64,000 nucleotides of DNA from Poronia punctata (GCA_022579005.1 MU401544.1:62001-126000); one strand, 5' to 3'; shown: positions 35,201-48,528, numbered from the stretch's first letter. Translations and numbers: made by a program. The notes: a model not told the origin generated them from the sequence alone.

Positions 35201-37820
35201 AAACCACGAGTTAAATTCTCCGCTGTAAGGCGAATCTTCCTGCGAGTAACGCCCATCAGGCTACAGCCCGTTCACCATATGCGCCTTATTGCCGGGTCCA
35301 ATGTCGAGTAATAGGACTGATAGACGTACTGCAAAAATCAGTCTCAACGCCGACTTAGATCTTGTTAAACGTTCCTCCAGTTTTGAGTATTGTGTCCATA
35401 TTCAGTATTGACCGACTATCGCGCCTGACATGTTTCGATTTCTGAACGATGTACCGTCCAGCTCACATGACGTCGCCGCTAATGCATAGTATTCCTAATA
35501 TCTTGCGAATGGTCGATCCTGAGCTGCATTGAGACTCGAGCCACTTGATCTACCCATTGTTTCTGAGTTCGTTAAAGGTCGAAACTCTATTTGATCGTGA
35601 CATGAGCACATCTACGAGTACACGACGCCCATCTACTCATATTACCGTGACGACTTGATCTGGAGGGTAGGGTCCCTCCTAGAATCGTTTGGTTTGTCAT
35701 ATGTGGACGCCTCAGGAGCACCACTACCATGTTCGAACGTGTCTCCTTAGCAAATTGGTAGTAGATTTGCGTATATCATCTAGCCAGACTCTTAATGATC
35801 ACCAACAAATGTCGACGTTTACCATGATCTAACTCGTTACCACCTTATCAAGGCACTCGCCATCTCTTTCGACTCCCATAAAAGTATTCTCGCCACCCGC
35901 AGATGAATGCTACGGTAGGTACTATCTGTACCTTATACATTACCATCTGTTTACATCCTAGGGATCGTCGACGTTGGTAGCTACTTCCTAAGTATGTTAT
36001 ATGGGTGTAGGTACATAAGACCATTGGGGAGGTACGTTGCTGGGGTTTCTTTCCGATTTACTTGAATCCTCTTTCTTTACCTTAGGGACCAAACTGCTCT
36101 TTCCGGAAGGAATATGTTTTGTCCTACCCCAATAAAAGTGTACGTGTTACTATTTCTAGTGCGTATGTGTTGCAATTGCACGCGCACATTATTTTTTTTT
36201 CTTTTTTAAAAAAAAAAAAAGTCGGAAGACCCAAATCTCACAAAAATTGTAGGGCGTAGGCGGCGCGACATTCAATGTTTGATTCGCTTCACGAGAGTTG
36301 AAACATTGTTCGATCTAATAGCTACGCCGGCAAGTACAACTCTTATCAGTCAAAGCACACTCGGGCTATCTATCTAAGGCTATGAGCTTCAGAGAAGGCA
36401 TCGACCCTTCGCGACCTACCGGGAGTTTTCCTTTGGCTAGGAAACCACTGTCCCCTGTCAAACTACGTCGAAACACTTGTCTCCAATCGTTCCCACCGAC
36501 AGAAAAACTGTTTCGTCGCATTAAAAACGGCGATCCTGGCATTCTACGTGGTATTCTGCAACATGGGTCATCTTGAGGTACGCACTTAATAGGAGACGGT
36601 CACTAATGCTGGGTACCTACAGTGCCTACATGGGTACATGCTAGTTAGACAGATCCATGTCGAAGGATGTCTTGGCAATCGGGGGTCAAAGCTACGAGAT
36701 CCTTGTTCGATAGGCCGTTTCACTCACCCCTGTCCCTGCAGAAACCTGGGACCCGGCCCCCCCTTTTCTAGGTCTTAGAGCTGCCTGTAGAGTCTAAGCT
36801 CTTAACGGATCCAAGCCCGATGCTACTTACGTACCTACATATAGCTAGGATAGGAAGTCATCGTGGGCTTTTTAGTCGAACCGAGCTACACTAGCTGGTA
36901 GCTTTTTGACAGGAGACACCCCCTATCGGGGAGGTTTCCGTCTGGGGGCTTGGTTTTGGCGTGGTGTACAAGATCTCTTACAGAACCCCTTCACAGTTTC
37001 TGGCTTGATGGGGGCCTCATGGAAGCAGATGACAATGGGGTCAATATTACCTTTGATCACTCGCAAGGAGTTTACATATCCTCTGCAGTGGATTCTGTCT
37101 GGTTGTCTCTGGTCTCGACGAAGTGGTATTTATTGGGAATCCTAGTCCGTACATAGTACATGCCACTGACCCTCGAGTAGGAGATACAGATAGATCACCA
37201 CAAGGCGCTCAACAGGCACACACCACAAGAGCTATATCTCGTTTCATCGGCCGGTGTCTTTTTATGGACTAGCACAAACGTGGTCGAGCGATGGGATCTA
37301 CCCCCCCTGTTCCCCTGGCCCTGCGAGAGGAAGCGTCAAAGTAACATGGGCATAGGTGGGCCAACATGGGCTCGTCTACCCTTCACGACTTGCCGGTAAC
37401 ATGGCAAAATGGATTAACAAGGTAATATATGTATATACATATGCACTAGGAGATATATCATATGCATTAAGCATAGCCTTTTCCCTGCAGACATCCAACC
37501 GCGTTGCCCTTTTAGCTTCATCCTTGTCTATTATTCATCTGTCTATCATATAATATACCCCCTATAGCACTAGAAATCCCCATACTGGAGACTGCGAAAA
37601 ACGAGTGATGCGCTAATAAACAGTCCGTCTCCGGCTATCGCCTTTGAACACACCATTGTTCTCAGATCAAAGATATACCAAACCTAATCATCTTCTCTGG
37701 TAGACAACCCATCATTTCCTGTTGCGAGAGGCTTCCCCAGGTTTTGGATCATAGATTCGTTTCATTCGTTCCTGCGCCCTGGGATCTACCGACACATAGA
37801 CACAGTTAGTTCGAGTGGTG
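32216..37820. other. 5.6-kb gene-poor spacer
   Basis: No frame shows a family motif or plausible exon chain on either strand. It contains a 13-bp tandem repeat (34465-34516), A/T homopolymers near 36.2 kb, an 8-bp inverted repeat at 36273-36308, and TAGG/CCTA tracts. Degenerate transposon sequence cannot be excluded but no transposase motif was seen. Confidence 0.6.
34465..34516. repeat. 13-bp tandem repeat, four copies
   Basis: Four perfect, abutting copies of ATACAGGGCCTCC. Confidence 0.95.
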
Positions 37821-40178
37821 ATGGCCCATATAGCGGCTTGCATGATAGACAGCGATGGCGAAACCCATAGCCTCAAGAGCTATATAGCAAACCCCTTCTC
37901 GGCCAAAGCATCCTCGGAATCGGTAAGCCCGTGTACAAGCGACGCACTCTCACCGTGGGAACCAGTTGGCAGTATAGCTCATGGTCTGTTGGTTGCAGTT
38001 AATTTCGGTTCACTCAGTCCAGTCGGCTCCCTCTATCGATGAGAAGAGACCGTTCGGCCGGAGGATGCACAACCAGGAGCCACGCAAGTACGCGCTATTT
38101 CCTAAAGAACAGCAGTTGCCGCCGCTTGCGGTAGGGAAGCCTCTGGATCCGGAACAAGCTTTCGCCGCCGCCATGGCACTGTCTCCAGATAGATCGGACA
38201 AGTCGGGCCCGTCGAATGGGCTTCTGCTGAGAATAAAGGAGCACAACTTGAACCGGAGGAGGAAGGTCAGTGTGCCTGAGCTGGGGCCTATGACAACGGT
38301 GCAAGAGGTTTCGATGGACTCTCGTATGTTGCTACACGATGACCCCCTGAATACACCTTCTAGGCGGCCTCCTGAGCTGACGGAAACTAGCTACGATCCC
38401 TGGACGACCGGATCTTCATGAGCGCTCTATCAGCACACCTGTGAATACACTGCGGTTGAATTTGCGTCCAGGGCCTGCAGCAGCTAGAACAACGTGCTCG
38501 AGGGAGACGGGAGCTCACGTACAGCATTGCATGCCCACGTTACCACCTAGGCAACCACTATCTCCAAGGGATCTTGCACCACTTACAATACCTACTCAAG
38601 ATGGGGCTTCGGCATCTATTGCGTCTAAACCTCCACTCGGCCAGCTTAGGATAGGGACCAATCAACATGCACCACCTGTACGACCGCCTCGTCCGGATGA
38701 GTCACCGAGAACGAGACTCCCTTTCACACCCTTTACACCGCTCTCGTCCACTAGTTCGGGTTTCACGCCAAGGTCTGCCACTACTTATATGACAGCTTCG
38801 ACTATCCCAACCCCTGTCTCTGCCCCGGTTGAGACTCGCCATTCTCCAACCCCTTGGGGGAAGGCACATTTGGGGGGAGCCTCGATAACGCCGCAAATCC
38901 AGGACACCAATGGTTCGGCGCCGACGCACAAGAGAGGTAACTCGGAGCCGGGAAGCATCATGGAGCGTGGAAGGCCCCGAAAGCGGACAGACGGCACTCT
39001 TATTGGCGTCAGTCACAGACGGGCCGAATCAAAGTATAGCTTTAGCGCTGAGCGGAGAGCGTTCGAGACGCTCCCCCAAGGCTTCAAACCCAACGAGGCA
39101 GCTGAGAAGATGGATCAGACGGATATTGCCCATTTGCAACAACAGGCTCTCGGCCAGGCCATGAGATTTGAGGTGTTGAAGAAAGAGGACGTGGATAGCC
39201 TCTCAAAGGTAAGCCGATCAGATCAATCAGCAAGGGTTATAGAGCTACGTATTGACAAAATCCCAGGAGCTTCGCCAACTCGATGAGAGAACCGAGTATC
39301 TACGCCATACATATACTTCTCTACGTGCTGGGCGCCGGAACCTTCAGTCCAGAATATGCCAGTATCTGCGGTCTCCACGCGTAGCGAAGTTCAGCTACGA
39401 GGCCATGCTGAGACAGGAAGAGACACTAGGGGAACTCGATGCGTCTATCGACGACTGGGTCACCAAACTGGAACACGCTGAGAATCGGCGCACCCGCGTC
39501 AGACAAAAGCTGTTAGAACATGTCGCTGCGGCGGCCATTATGTCTACAACGACGGATCTGGCCAAGGCTGGTGAAGGCCTGCAACAGACTACCGGTACAG
39601 GCCCACGGGTGCAACCTAGCGCTGGCGATGTTGCAACGCCACCTCGCAGTCCCATCCAATGGGGGACATTCCTCGATTGCTCGCCTTCGCCCGATTCGTC
39701 TCCCCAGCGTGTTGTCGCCCGAGTACCGTCTGCCATTATCGAGGAGGATGAGGACAGCAAATCCCGCCGTAGCCGTTTCAGCAGCCGCAGTCATCTCAGC
39801 AGCCGTACTCAGTCGGCTCTTCAGCGTATGGAGAGCATCCGCATCTACGCCGACAGCGACGTGTATGCTCTACTTGAAGACGTAGAGAACGAGTTCACCA
39901 AGCTAGATGAGAATTCTGGCACTGCTAGCCCCGAACGGCTCTCTGTGCGACCGCCCCACGGTGACAGTGGGAAGCCTCTGCAACAAGCTTACAGCCGGGA
40001 TGTTCTGAGCCGTGGCTCCCCATCGGCCCCATCGGCCCCAACCAAGACGTTCACTAGAATGCCACCTTTATCACCCCCTGCGCCTTCGCCACCGATGAAG
40101 AACTCCCCCACCAAGGACGGCGATGTGTTTCTGACGTCGGCTGTCTTCCAACCCCATCAAGCTAGTATCACCGCATAA
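37821..40178 (+). CDS. Up-regulated during septation (Uds1) domain protein
   Basis: Model: exons 37821-37922, 37999-38323, 38391-39208, 39267-40178; 718 residues. The second intron (67 nt, GTATGT to ACTAG) restores DSPTIPGRPDLHERS, a conserved run in these proteins. The third (58 nt) joins LSK to ELRQLDERTEYLRHT, the core of the Uds1 domain (about residues 370-500, with RAGRRNLQSRICQYLRSPR). The N-terminal half has the conserved RKYALFPKEQQLPPLAVGKP and VSVPELGPMTTVQEVS; the remainder is Ser/Pro-rich and disordered with a coiled-coil around the Uds1 core. The first acceptor is uncertain: 37998 or 38022 both keep frame. A second in-frame ATG lies at 37842. The family is linked to septation and hyphal growth by expression in fungi; molecular role unknown. 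Confidence 0.85.
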
Positions 40179-42460
40179 CGTTCCCTTATTAATAAAGTCT
40201 GGCATCATTTATCGCAGGCTTTTCTTCTGTTACACGATATATACGACCCTCCTTTACCGCGTGTTTACACTTCAATTTATTCTCGACATTCATGGACGCT
40301 CATTAGACTTATGATTCACGACCGACCATATACCATCATTTAGCATAGCTGCTTTGCCGGCTTAGCATTGTGGCGTTTTCATGCCCGCTACAGTCCTTTT
40401 ATTTCCCCCTTTTTCAGCTTTATAGTTTGCTCCTATTTATACCATCTCCTGGCGTTCCGGTATATATACACTGTAATCTTGTTTTATTCTGGCAAGCTCC
40501 ATCTTTCCAACTTACATCTAATTTCTCTTTATGTTGTTCAAGAGGCGATAGTCTGTGGGATTGAACGGCAGCCAAGATACCCAGTGCGTCAGGTACCGTC
40601 ATGTCACAAGTTTTCTAATGGTCAAGCGTGAGCTCGGGCCAAGGATATTATATAATCTCTCTAACATGGACAATACCTAGCCTATTCCTTTCTATGTTTC
40701 CTTGTCACCTTGCCCTATATGCCACGCTGTCTGTGAAAAGGTCTGGTGGGCCAGGCTTCGGGTTGGAAGGAATACATGGAGTATTGAAACTGGCGGATTA
40801 TGTGCTATGAGAATGGGGGATGTTACTTGATTCAGTGATGAGCAATAGAGAGTCTAATTAGACTAATGGCTGTAAGTAAGGGAAACAAGACAATGTGTTG
40901 AAGATCATCCATGCTAGATTACAGGTTGATCAACCATCAACCACAGCTCCAATAATGGTAAAAATAAGTATTTCATTATTACTTGAGCAAACGACTTTTT
41001 TTCGGCCGTGGTATTGAAAGTCCATCATGTCAAAAACTTACTTGAACCCCCCACCTCATCCTCACCTCACCTCACCCCACAGATACGCAACACGGACACC
41101 GACACCAAATGGTAAATCCTCCATCTAAAATTTGGATTTGAGTGTTACATTGGGGAATTTTCAAGCATTTCGTTTCTTAATAAAGAAAGAAACCAGGGCA
41201 GAGGGGTAGGTGGTAAGAAGGTAGTTTTAGTCGTGTTACAAGAGGATTTTTTATATACCCTTGTTAAACAGATCCTTCCTGATGATCCTTTCTCATCTAC
41301 CTACCTATCTATTAGAAATCCACGTGGTTTTTTTTATATAAAAAATCTGTTGATCTTAAATCTAAGGTAGCTAGGTAGAGATTTCTATTTGTATTCTTCT
41401 CCCAGCGTTAGTCAAGTCTACTCTAGCGTAAGTACAGATTTTTGGAATCCGTGTCTACCTAGTGTATATGTATAGATTTGATTTAATACGGCTCTTGTAG
41501 GCTGAGTTCAGTTAAGTTAAGTTAAGTTAAGTTAAGGTACTTTAGGCAAAGAAGTGGTTTTGCTACAGGACGAAAAGAAAGTAGGTAGGTGGGTATTTAT
41601 TCTGATTTTTTATAACAGGTTAAATATGTAAGTAAATAAGATCTGTGTTGCAAAGTAAAATTCTAGATCTCTCTTGTCTTATAGTCTATATTTATTGTCC
41701 TTTTACTTAAAGTACTTACCTACCCTAGCTTACCTACCTACCTACTTACCTACCTACTTTATTTATATGAACTTAACTTACGGCTGCTCTGCTTGTCAAC
41801 TGCCTACTTTGTATTCATTCCTGGACTTTAAGATGTAAAACTGCAACAAAAGATGTAAAAAGTTCAAGGGGCTCGATATACGTTTTGCTCTGCCCTTACA
41901 ATATTCTAAGAGTTAGTTCTCTGTCCGTCTGTCCGGTGTTGGTGTTTAAACTAACAAGGCAATATAATACCTAAGTAGGTAGCTACTACCCTCTATCCTC
42001 TTATAGCAACAGTGAGTAAGTTAAGTGAGTTTGTAGGTACTACATCTAAATAAATAAAAAAGAAAAAGAAAAAACCATATAAAAGCCCATAAATAAGATC
42101 TCCTGTATATAGATAGACCTAACAACGTAACCGCTATACCTACATTTAAAGGATTAAAAACACTTTCTTTAAACACTATCTAGCTTCTTTATCTCTAGTA
42201 CTAAATAAATAAGTAGATAGATAGAAAGATAGAGTAGATATTGTTAACAAGCAGGTTAGGTTAGGTATATAAAACAAAACAACACCCTGTTTATTTTCAT
42301 TTTCAGTTTCGGTTTCGTTTTTGCAGTTTTTTTTCTCCCCCTATTTGTCCTGTTTCTTATTGTGGCATTATATACTATAACATAAGTGTGCAGTTTTGTT
42401 TAAAAAAAACAGGGAGGGAAAAGGAAGTAGAGAATGTTTTATATAAATGTAAAAAGGAAG

Positions 42461-42501
<41 letters not shown>

Positions 42502-43877
42502 GGTATAACGTATAAAGATATTAATATATTTAAAGGAAGATAGATGCGTTCCATGTTTAAAGAACTTGACATAGAAGGGATATTTACTTGGGCTGGCTGT
42601 TTGCAATTAATAAATATACAAGCGGCTAAGATGAGGTGAGGTGAGGTAAAGTAACAAAATGTAGTTTTTTTTTTTCAATTTCTTTTTTTTTTTTTTGCAA
42701 ATTATTGTAATAAATATCCGTGACATTTAGATAGGTAGATTAATCAATCGAATTCTGTAAATCTTTTTGTCGAAAGCAATCAAATCAAATCACCTACTGC
42801 TAGACTAGGTACCTACAAACAAATACCCAGAAAGTAAGGAAAGAGAATGACGGGGCAGGGGAAAGGTGCTGTGCCCCCTCCCCTCCTCTACCATGTGGTA
42901 TACAGGGAGATAAGACCCAAAACAAACCCCCATACAGGGATTAAGGTAACCTAGCTATCTTACAGGCATTACATTGATTAATTACCCTGGTCAGTTAGAG
43001 AAGGACCTTGCTTTTTGAGCTTGGTCCTATTTTAGCTTTTGTGTGTCCCTTGAATTGGAGTCGATAAAGTTTACCACGTTTTACATAGAAAGGGGTTGGT
43101 GATTCACGTGTTGGTACGTCAAACCAATATCTCTCTCAACCTCGCTATCTCACAATATCTACTACTACTCGTAGAAAAGCAAAGTAGGAAAAAGTACGAA
43201 TAAGCGTGGCGCCTCTACTAAAATAAGGAGTAGTAAAATAAATAAAACCCAAGTCACAAAGTCGAAAATAGCAAGAAAAGACGAATTCGTAATCTTGATG
43301 CTACGTCGAATGCGGAGAGATCTAGGAGGGTTGCATGTGTAGGATGAAATGTCTGACAACCATGCAACACATACATACATACTCGCCTGGGATTTTCCCC
43401 CGTCAGGGACCACTGTTCCAGATTTTCAGCGTTGCATTGCATCTTGTCGTTTCTCAATAGTTCGCAAGCTTTGAAATGAACATCCCCGGTGAACAGGTGA
43501 ACACATCACTAGCAGGGTGATTCCAAAGTCCTTTTCGGTTTTCTTTTGGCATGGCTACCAAAAAGCATGGATGACGCAAAGGTCAGATTGTACCAATTGG
43601 GCGGGTTGGCGGCGGCGTAATTCCCGTCTGTGCAATAGAACGAGATAACCGGCCCTCTCCCTGCCTTTCCTCATACGACGGCGGGGAGTGTACGATAATG
43701 TTCATAGAACTTGCATGTCGATTGTATACGTTCTACTAAGCTCTACCTCTGTTGATAGGTGTGATTGATCGATAGTGGTACTGGAGCCGCGCGCTCGACC
43801 CTTTTCTTCCTAGGTGGGGAGGGAGCGCCTGGGGATACAATACCGGTAGCACTCACGTTTTTCGAAACAGCCATAGA
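40179..43877. other. 3.7-kb AT-rich spacer with microsatellites
   Basis: Very AT-rich in the middle, with GTTAA pentamers (41511-41530), GGTA/CCTA tracts near 41.7 kb, a TC dinucleotide run, and T-runs near 42.67 and 42.69 kb. No coding frame supported. It includes the 3' regions of the two convergent neighbours, Uds1 and the RING protein. Confidence 0.6.
42463..42496. repeat. TC dinucleotide microsatellite
   Basis: Seventeen perfect TC units. Confidence 0.95.
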
Positions 43878-44696
43878 TCATGGCGCACCGGGACGGAGAA
43901 CGTCGGCCTCCAACAGGTTGGCCCAAAGCCCCTCTCGATCAGCCGCCATGGCCTCGGCGGTACGACCCTGAGCGGTCTGCAGAGCTCGAATATCATCGGA
44001 TGGCACTGTGTCCGGACGCTGAAGACCCATTGCCAGCGCGATTTCACGGAGAGGGGCCGGAAAGGTATATGTGCGCAGAGAAGAGGCGATCCACAGTAAC
44101 AGCCAGACTACTTCCTCTTGTCCTTGTTCGATGGCGATATGAAGGCCGCTCTTCATATCAGAAAGAGGATCCTGGTAGCGAATAAGCTGTGCTGGAGAGA
44201 GTGTCGGCTCTTCCCCGCCCTCCTGGGCGATCGCATCAATGTCCCGAAGCAGATCGACAATGCCGTTTATATCGCCCTCGCTGCACATAACATGGAAGGC
44301 GCGCGCTGGTCTTGCTTCTGGATGAGCCGTCAGATATGCCTCTTCCGTTATAGCCGGTGCTAAATCCAGGTTCTCTTGCACGCCGCCCTCGTTGGTGTAC
44401 GTTGACAGGATGGACACGCCCAATGTCGTCGGCAGTGACGGATCCGATACGGACGGGCCGGCGCTGGCCTCGGCGAGCGGTGATTGGCAAGAAGGGCACT
44501 TTAACGAGGCCGCCACGTCTGCGGATCGGTCTAGAAGACATTGCCAATGAAAGTGACAGCCGCAGGTGAGTTCCAGATCATCCGGGACACTTTGTGGTCC
44601 TGTGCCGTCATTATGTCCATTCTCATCCTCAAACTCGTCCTCTACCTCGACCACGAGGGGGTCTTGGCACACTTTACAGCTTTCCTCGGCCGTCAT
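43878..44696 (-). CDS. RING-type zinc-finger protein with ankyrin-like repeats
   Basis: Single exon, 272 residues from ATG at 44696; the frame stays open a little upstream but has no further ATG. RING-like cysteines and histidine: C7-K-V-C10, then an acidic insertion, C45-G-C47-H-F-H50-W-Q-C53, and C67-P-S-C70. The second half has ankyrin-like helices: ARAFHVMCSEGDINGIVDLL and KSGLHIAIEQGQEEVVWLLL. RING proteins commonly act as E3 ubiquitin ligases, and the ankyrin part may bind a client; both are inference. The insertion between the first and second cysteine pairs is longer than usual (34 residues), so zinc binding is likely but not certain. Confidence 0.8.
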   Translation of the reverse strand: MTAEESCKVCQDPLVVEVEDEFEDENGHNDGTGPQSVPDDLELTCGCHFHWQCLLDRSADVAASLKCPSCQSPLAEASAGPSVSDPSLPTTLGVSILSTYTNEGGVQENLDLAPAITEEAYLTAHPEARPARAFHVMCSEGDINGIVDLLRDIDAIAQEGGEEPTLSPAQLIRYQDPLSDMKSGLHIAIEQGQEEVVWLLLWIASSLRTYTFPAPLREIALAMGLQRPDTVPSDDIRALQTAQGRTAEAMAADREGLWANLLEADVLRPGAP

Positions 44697-46726
44697 TCTC
44701 TCCTTTTCTTCTTTTCGGCCTTCCCTAGTCGATCTCGCATCAGGATAGTTCGGGAATATGATCGACGACAAAGTGTAGGTTCATTAAAACGCCGCATCCA
44801 TGGATACCAGCAAGAACAGCCAGCTGTCCACTCCCATCATAAGGTACATGGAAAGAGACGGGCCGAGGTGGAAAATACATAGTAATGGGTGGTTGAGGGA
44901 TGATGTATGTCGTGTGTTACGTGGGCGCAAGAGGTTGCATATAGGGAGCAGATAGTGGCGGTTTGGCGTCAATCGGGAGGGAAGTGATCAGGTATGTTTG
45001 TGTGCATCTTTTATTCGGACTTACCGACTGATTTGCTTAGCGGTTCAGGTGGTCGAAGTCGGTCGAAGTCGACTTGATGAACAAATACTAGGAGGCCTCA
45101 GGTTGAATTGCAAGCGGAAATGAAGTTCTCAGCTGAGACGGCACGTTTTTATGTGAGTACGGCAATGATCAAAGTATATCTGGCAGTTCGTGGTTAGAAA
45201 GATATGGGGCTACGTATACCCGTAGGTTCAAATTGCTGGAGATGTTCATGAATTTTTACTAGGGAAAGCGTTAGCCCACGTTTGTGCATTGCGCACATAT
45301 GCAGTCTAATAATAACTACAACTATATGGGTAACTTCATAACCAAACTTTATAAACCGTCGGCTTATCTCAATTGAATATATTGCGGTACTTGGTCGGTC
45401 AGATACTGGAACCACTCACATAAAATTCCACTAATTCCGCCAAATATTGTACTGTGTGGTAGGAACCCCAATTATAGAACACCGCCAGTTCTGAGATCAT
45501 CACGGCCACGCCCGATATCCAGGACATACCTTATTCCGGTCCGCCATGTCTGGTATAAGGCTCGACCTAACGGGTTAAGATGCCTGATTCGTTAGGCCGT
45601 CCGGCACTTGATTTATACGCGGGCCCACTTCTCCCTCTTCAAACCACGCCGTGTCTGACCGTCGAGATAGATCCGCTCCGATATTGTATGCATATGTTAT
45701 TCACCGCGTCTATCAGTAATACAGCAACGGTGGTGGTAGGTTAGCTTAGACTTGCGTGTGTTATTTAGTAAAAGAGTATCAATTTTACATGTAGGAGTAG
45801 GATGTAGGTGCATACCATCTACTTGTCAGTTGTTAAACAAAGCACAGCTATCAACATTAATACCACCTCCCATTCCGAGTTGAGTACGCAAAATAGATAG
45901 ACGCTATGATATCTATCTGTACCTTTTTGTTGCCGACGTGATCCGTAGTACGGGATCAGACTAACATACCTTACTAAGGTTTCATAATCCTTACACAACC
46001 AAGAGTCCGGCTACAACGTCAGCATACACGTACATTCAAGTGACGCCAAAGACAAGCGGGCTACGTACAGATCGCCAGACCATCTGTAGGTTCGGCTATC
46101 GAATTGGCTAAAGTATCGAATTGAGGTAGCCGTTGAAACCCATTCTGGAACCTCTGTCCAAATAAGGTAAGGTTGCGGAGTCTGGGCAGACCCACAATTA
46201 CAAGTCTTCTTGGCGAACTAGTCTACACGTAAAAGTATTCTTGGCGGGGCTGTGTTGTGCATTTCCTGTTTGTCAAAAGAAAGAAAGGCCGGAGTGAGTT
46301 TCTCTAAACAATTATTTGGCCCGGCACACTAGGTAGGTAGTCTAGCGTCCGTGTTTGTCGTCAATCCGAACTCAAAGAAAAAAAAATTAGATAGGCTTTT
46401 TTTTTAATAAAAAAAACCCTCGGGAATCCCGAGATTTGATGTTCCTTTCCTTCCCGCTTTTAAACCTTTAGACTAGGTAGAGGTAGTGTACTAGGTCGAG
46501 GTCAATCAATTAAAGGGGGAGGAAAAGAGCTCGGTATAGCAATGGTCCGAACGGAAAGACGGCCATTTTATTTTCACCAATCATGTCGGACAAAAAAGCT
46601 TTGTCTTATATTACACACATACGTAAAAAGTGTGTTTTTTGATTTTCTGCGTGGAACTTTTTTCTTTTCCACGCTCTTGGGCTATTCAGTCAGAGCTAAA
46701 ACTAGAATAGGCAAAGCATAAAAAAA

Positions 46727-47091
46727 GAGAGTTGTTAGGGGGGCACCCATGAAATTGTTAGGGGGGCACCCAAGTCCGCTTCTAGCCAATTAAACGGCCT
46801 AAAAGGGACCAAAAGCGACCCGCCCGGTGCTAACCTCCTTATTGCACTGAGCAGTATGTAAATGCTACTTGCAAAAACAGACGTAAAAGCAAGAATATAA
46901 GGGGCAAAAAAAATAAAAAAAAGGCTGTTAGTATTACTTGGCCTAGCTTTATTTATTAAAGCTTTAAAGGGTACAAGGTAATCTGTTTGCGCTGTAGAAA
47001 ATAAGACGTAAAGCAGGTATTTTGCTATACAGTGTAGTAGGATTATGGATGCCCCCCTAACAATTTTATGGGTGCCCCCCTAACAATTCTC
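46727..47091. mobile_element. 365-bp non-autonomous DNA transposon (hAT-like MITE)
   Basis: The ends are inverted repeats of about 46 bp with three mismatches. Each begins GAGA(G/A)TTGTTAGGGGGGC and carries the TTGTTAGGGGGGCACCCA unit twice. The element is flanked on both sides by TAAAAAAA (46719-46726 and 47092-47099), an exact 8-bp target-site duplication, the size made by hAT transposases. The interior is AT-rich and non-coding, so the element must be mobilised in trans. Classification rests on TSD length; Mutator-like elements with 8-9 bp TSDs are the alternative. The A-rich target makes the TSD less decisive than a complex one would be. Confidence 0.8.
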
Positions 47092-48083
47092 TAAAAAAAG
47101 CCCAGAGGCCAAGGTTTTTTGTTCGTCTTACGTGTACCAGACTAGATGGTGGCTTGTGTTTCCGTCCAGACTTAGGCATTCTCTGGGAACGGAGTACCTA
47201 GCGCGCGCGCGCGCGCGACACCGAGAGCATGGATATGGTTCGCAAGGTAGGTAAAGTAGGTATTTACATGATCGGCTATCATGGCAAATGGAATGGTAGG
47301 TAGGTATGTATGTAGATAGGGGGGGTAAGGTAAGGGGTTGTGTTGTTGTCACGGAAAAAGCCAGCCGCACCCGTGTGTCATCATTGTGTTTTTTTTCCCG
47401 CCCATATGTCAAAATGGTTGACCAAGCTAGCTAGTAAAGACTAAAAGGGGGGAGGGGGGGGAGCTGTAATAAAACCAAGACGGTAGACCAGGCCAGTTCA
47501 TTGGCAGCTGACGAAAGCTCCGACCGTCTCCTCCCCCCCAGTTCCGCCCACACCCCCGGTATCAAGCAAGCCACATCGTGGAGAGCGGCCCCATAAGGTG
47601 GGCGGGCGGACTACTGATTGTCGTTATTGGTCTTTTTCAGCTTGGCCAGGATGTTTTTTTGTTTGTTCGTTGGGGGGGATGAGGTAATAGCGCGGAGCTC
47701 CGCGCCGCGCCGCGCCGGCTTAGGGTTAAGAGGATTAGGTACACGTATGTGAAACATGGTAGATAAGTTTAATCAGACCTTTTGACAGGTTCCTTAAAAT
47801 GGCCCGGGGTTCATGTAACCCCCCCTATCATGGCACATTAGTGGGATCGGAACAGTCGCCGGGGGCAGAGAGTTACCGGGGTACTACAACGTCTCATTGG
47901 ACATGCGAATATGTTCTAGATAGACTAAAGTTTTGATATGTACAAGTGTGTTACTACACACATACAGAGAGAGGTGTTTGTTGCTGACTATGTACAAATT
48001 CCAATTCTACGGCTTTGTTCGTTTCGTCTGCCGAGCAAAGGCGGCCTCCTAAAATGCTTAAACTCGCTTTCTACTCCCCAGTA

Positions 48084-48113
48084 ATGATGATGATGATGAT
48101 GATGATGATGATG
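48084..48113. repeat. ATG trinucleotide microsatellite
   Basis: Ten perfect ATG units; they create a methionine run in a spurious open frame. Confidence 0.95.
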
Positions 48114-48483
48114 CCGTCCCCCAATATTGAGATCGCTCAGGCCATGAAGTCATCAAGACTTATGTCCAAACCAGGAGCGTTCCGGCGCTGCCTGCCAAAA
48201 TCCCAAAAACAAAACAAAAACACTATTCCGCTCCTATTTTTTGAATGTCTTTCCATAGGTCCTGCCCATTTATGCCCAGTTACATGCCACGACTAGCGTG
48301 GCGCAAGTGTAAAGACCCGATGCTCGCTCTTCTCTAATAATCATCTACAGCAAATGTGCTTCGTTCCTTCTCTCTCCCTATAGGGGGGTATCGTTTCGCC
48401 TTTTTTTTTTCCTTTGTCGTTTCGAAATCATATTTGCCCGTAGTTCTCTTTAGTAATATCATATGCTGAAACCTGTTCTTTCT

Positions 48484-48486
<3 letters not shown>

Positions 48487-48514
<28 letters not shown>

Positions 48515-48528
48515 CTGTGTGTGTGTGT
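48487..48528. repeat. GT dinucleotide microsatellite
   Basis: About twenty GT units with a single CT interruption. Confidence 0.95.

Noticed and set aside
38324..38421. Apparent frameshift or stop within the Uds1 gene
   Set aside because: A consensus 67-nt intron (GTATGT, CTGAC, ACTAG) restores DSPTIPGRP in frame, so no lesion is needed.
48015..48296. Open frame with a run of methionines
   Set aside because: Created by the ATG microsatellite; no other coding sign.
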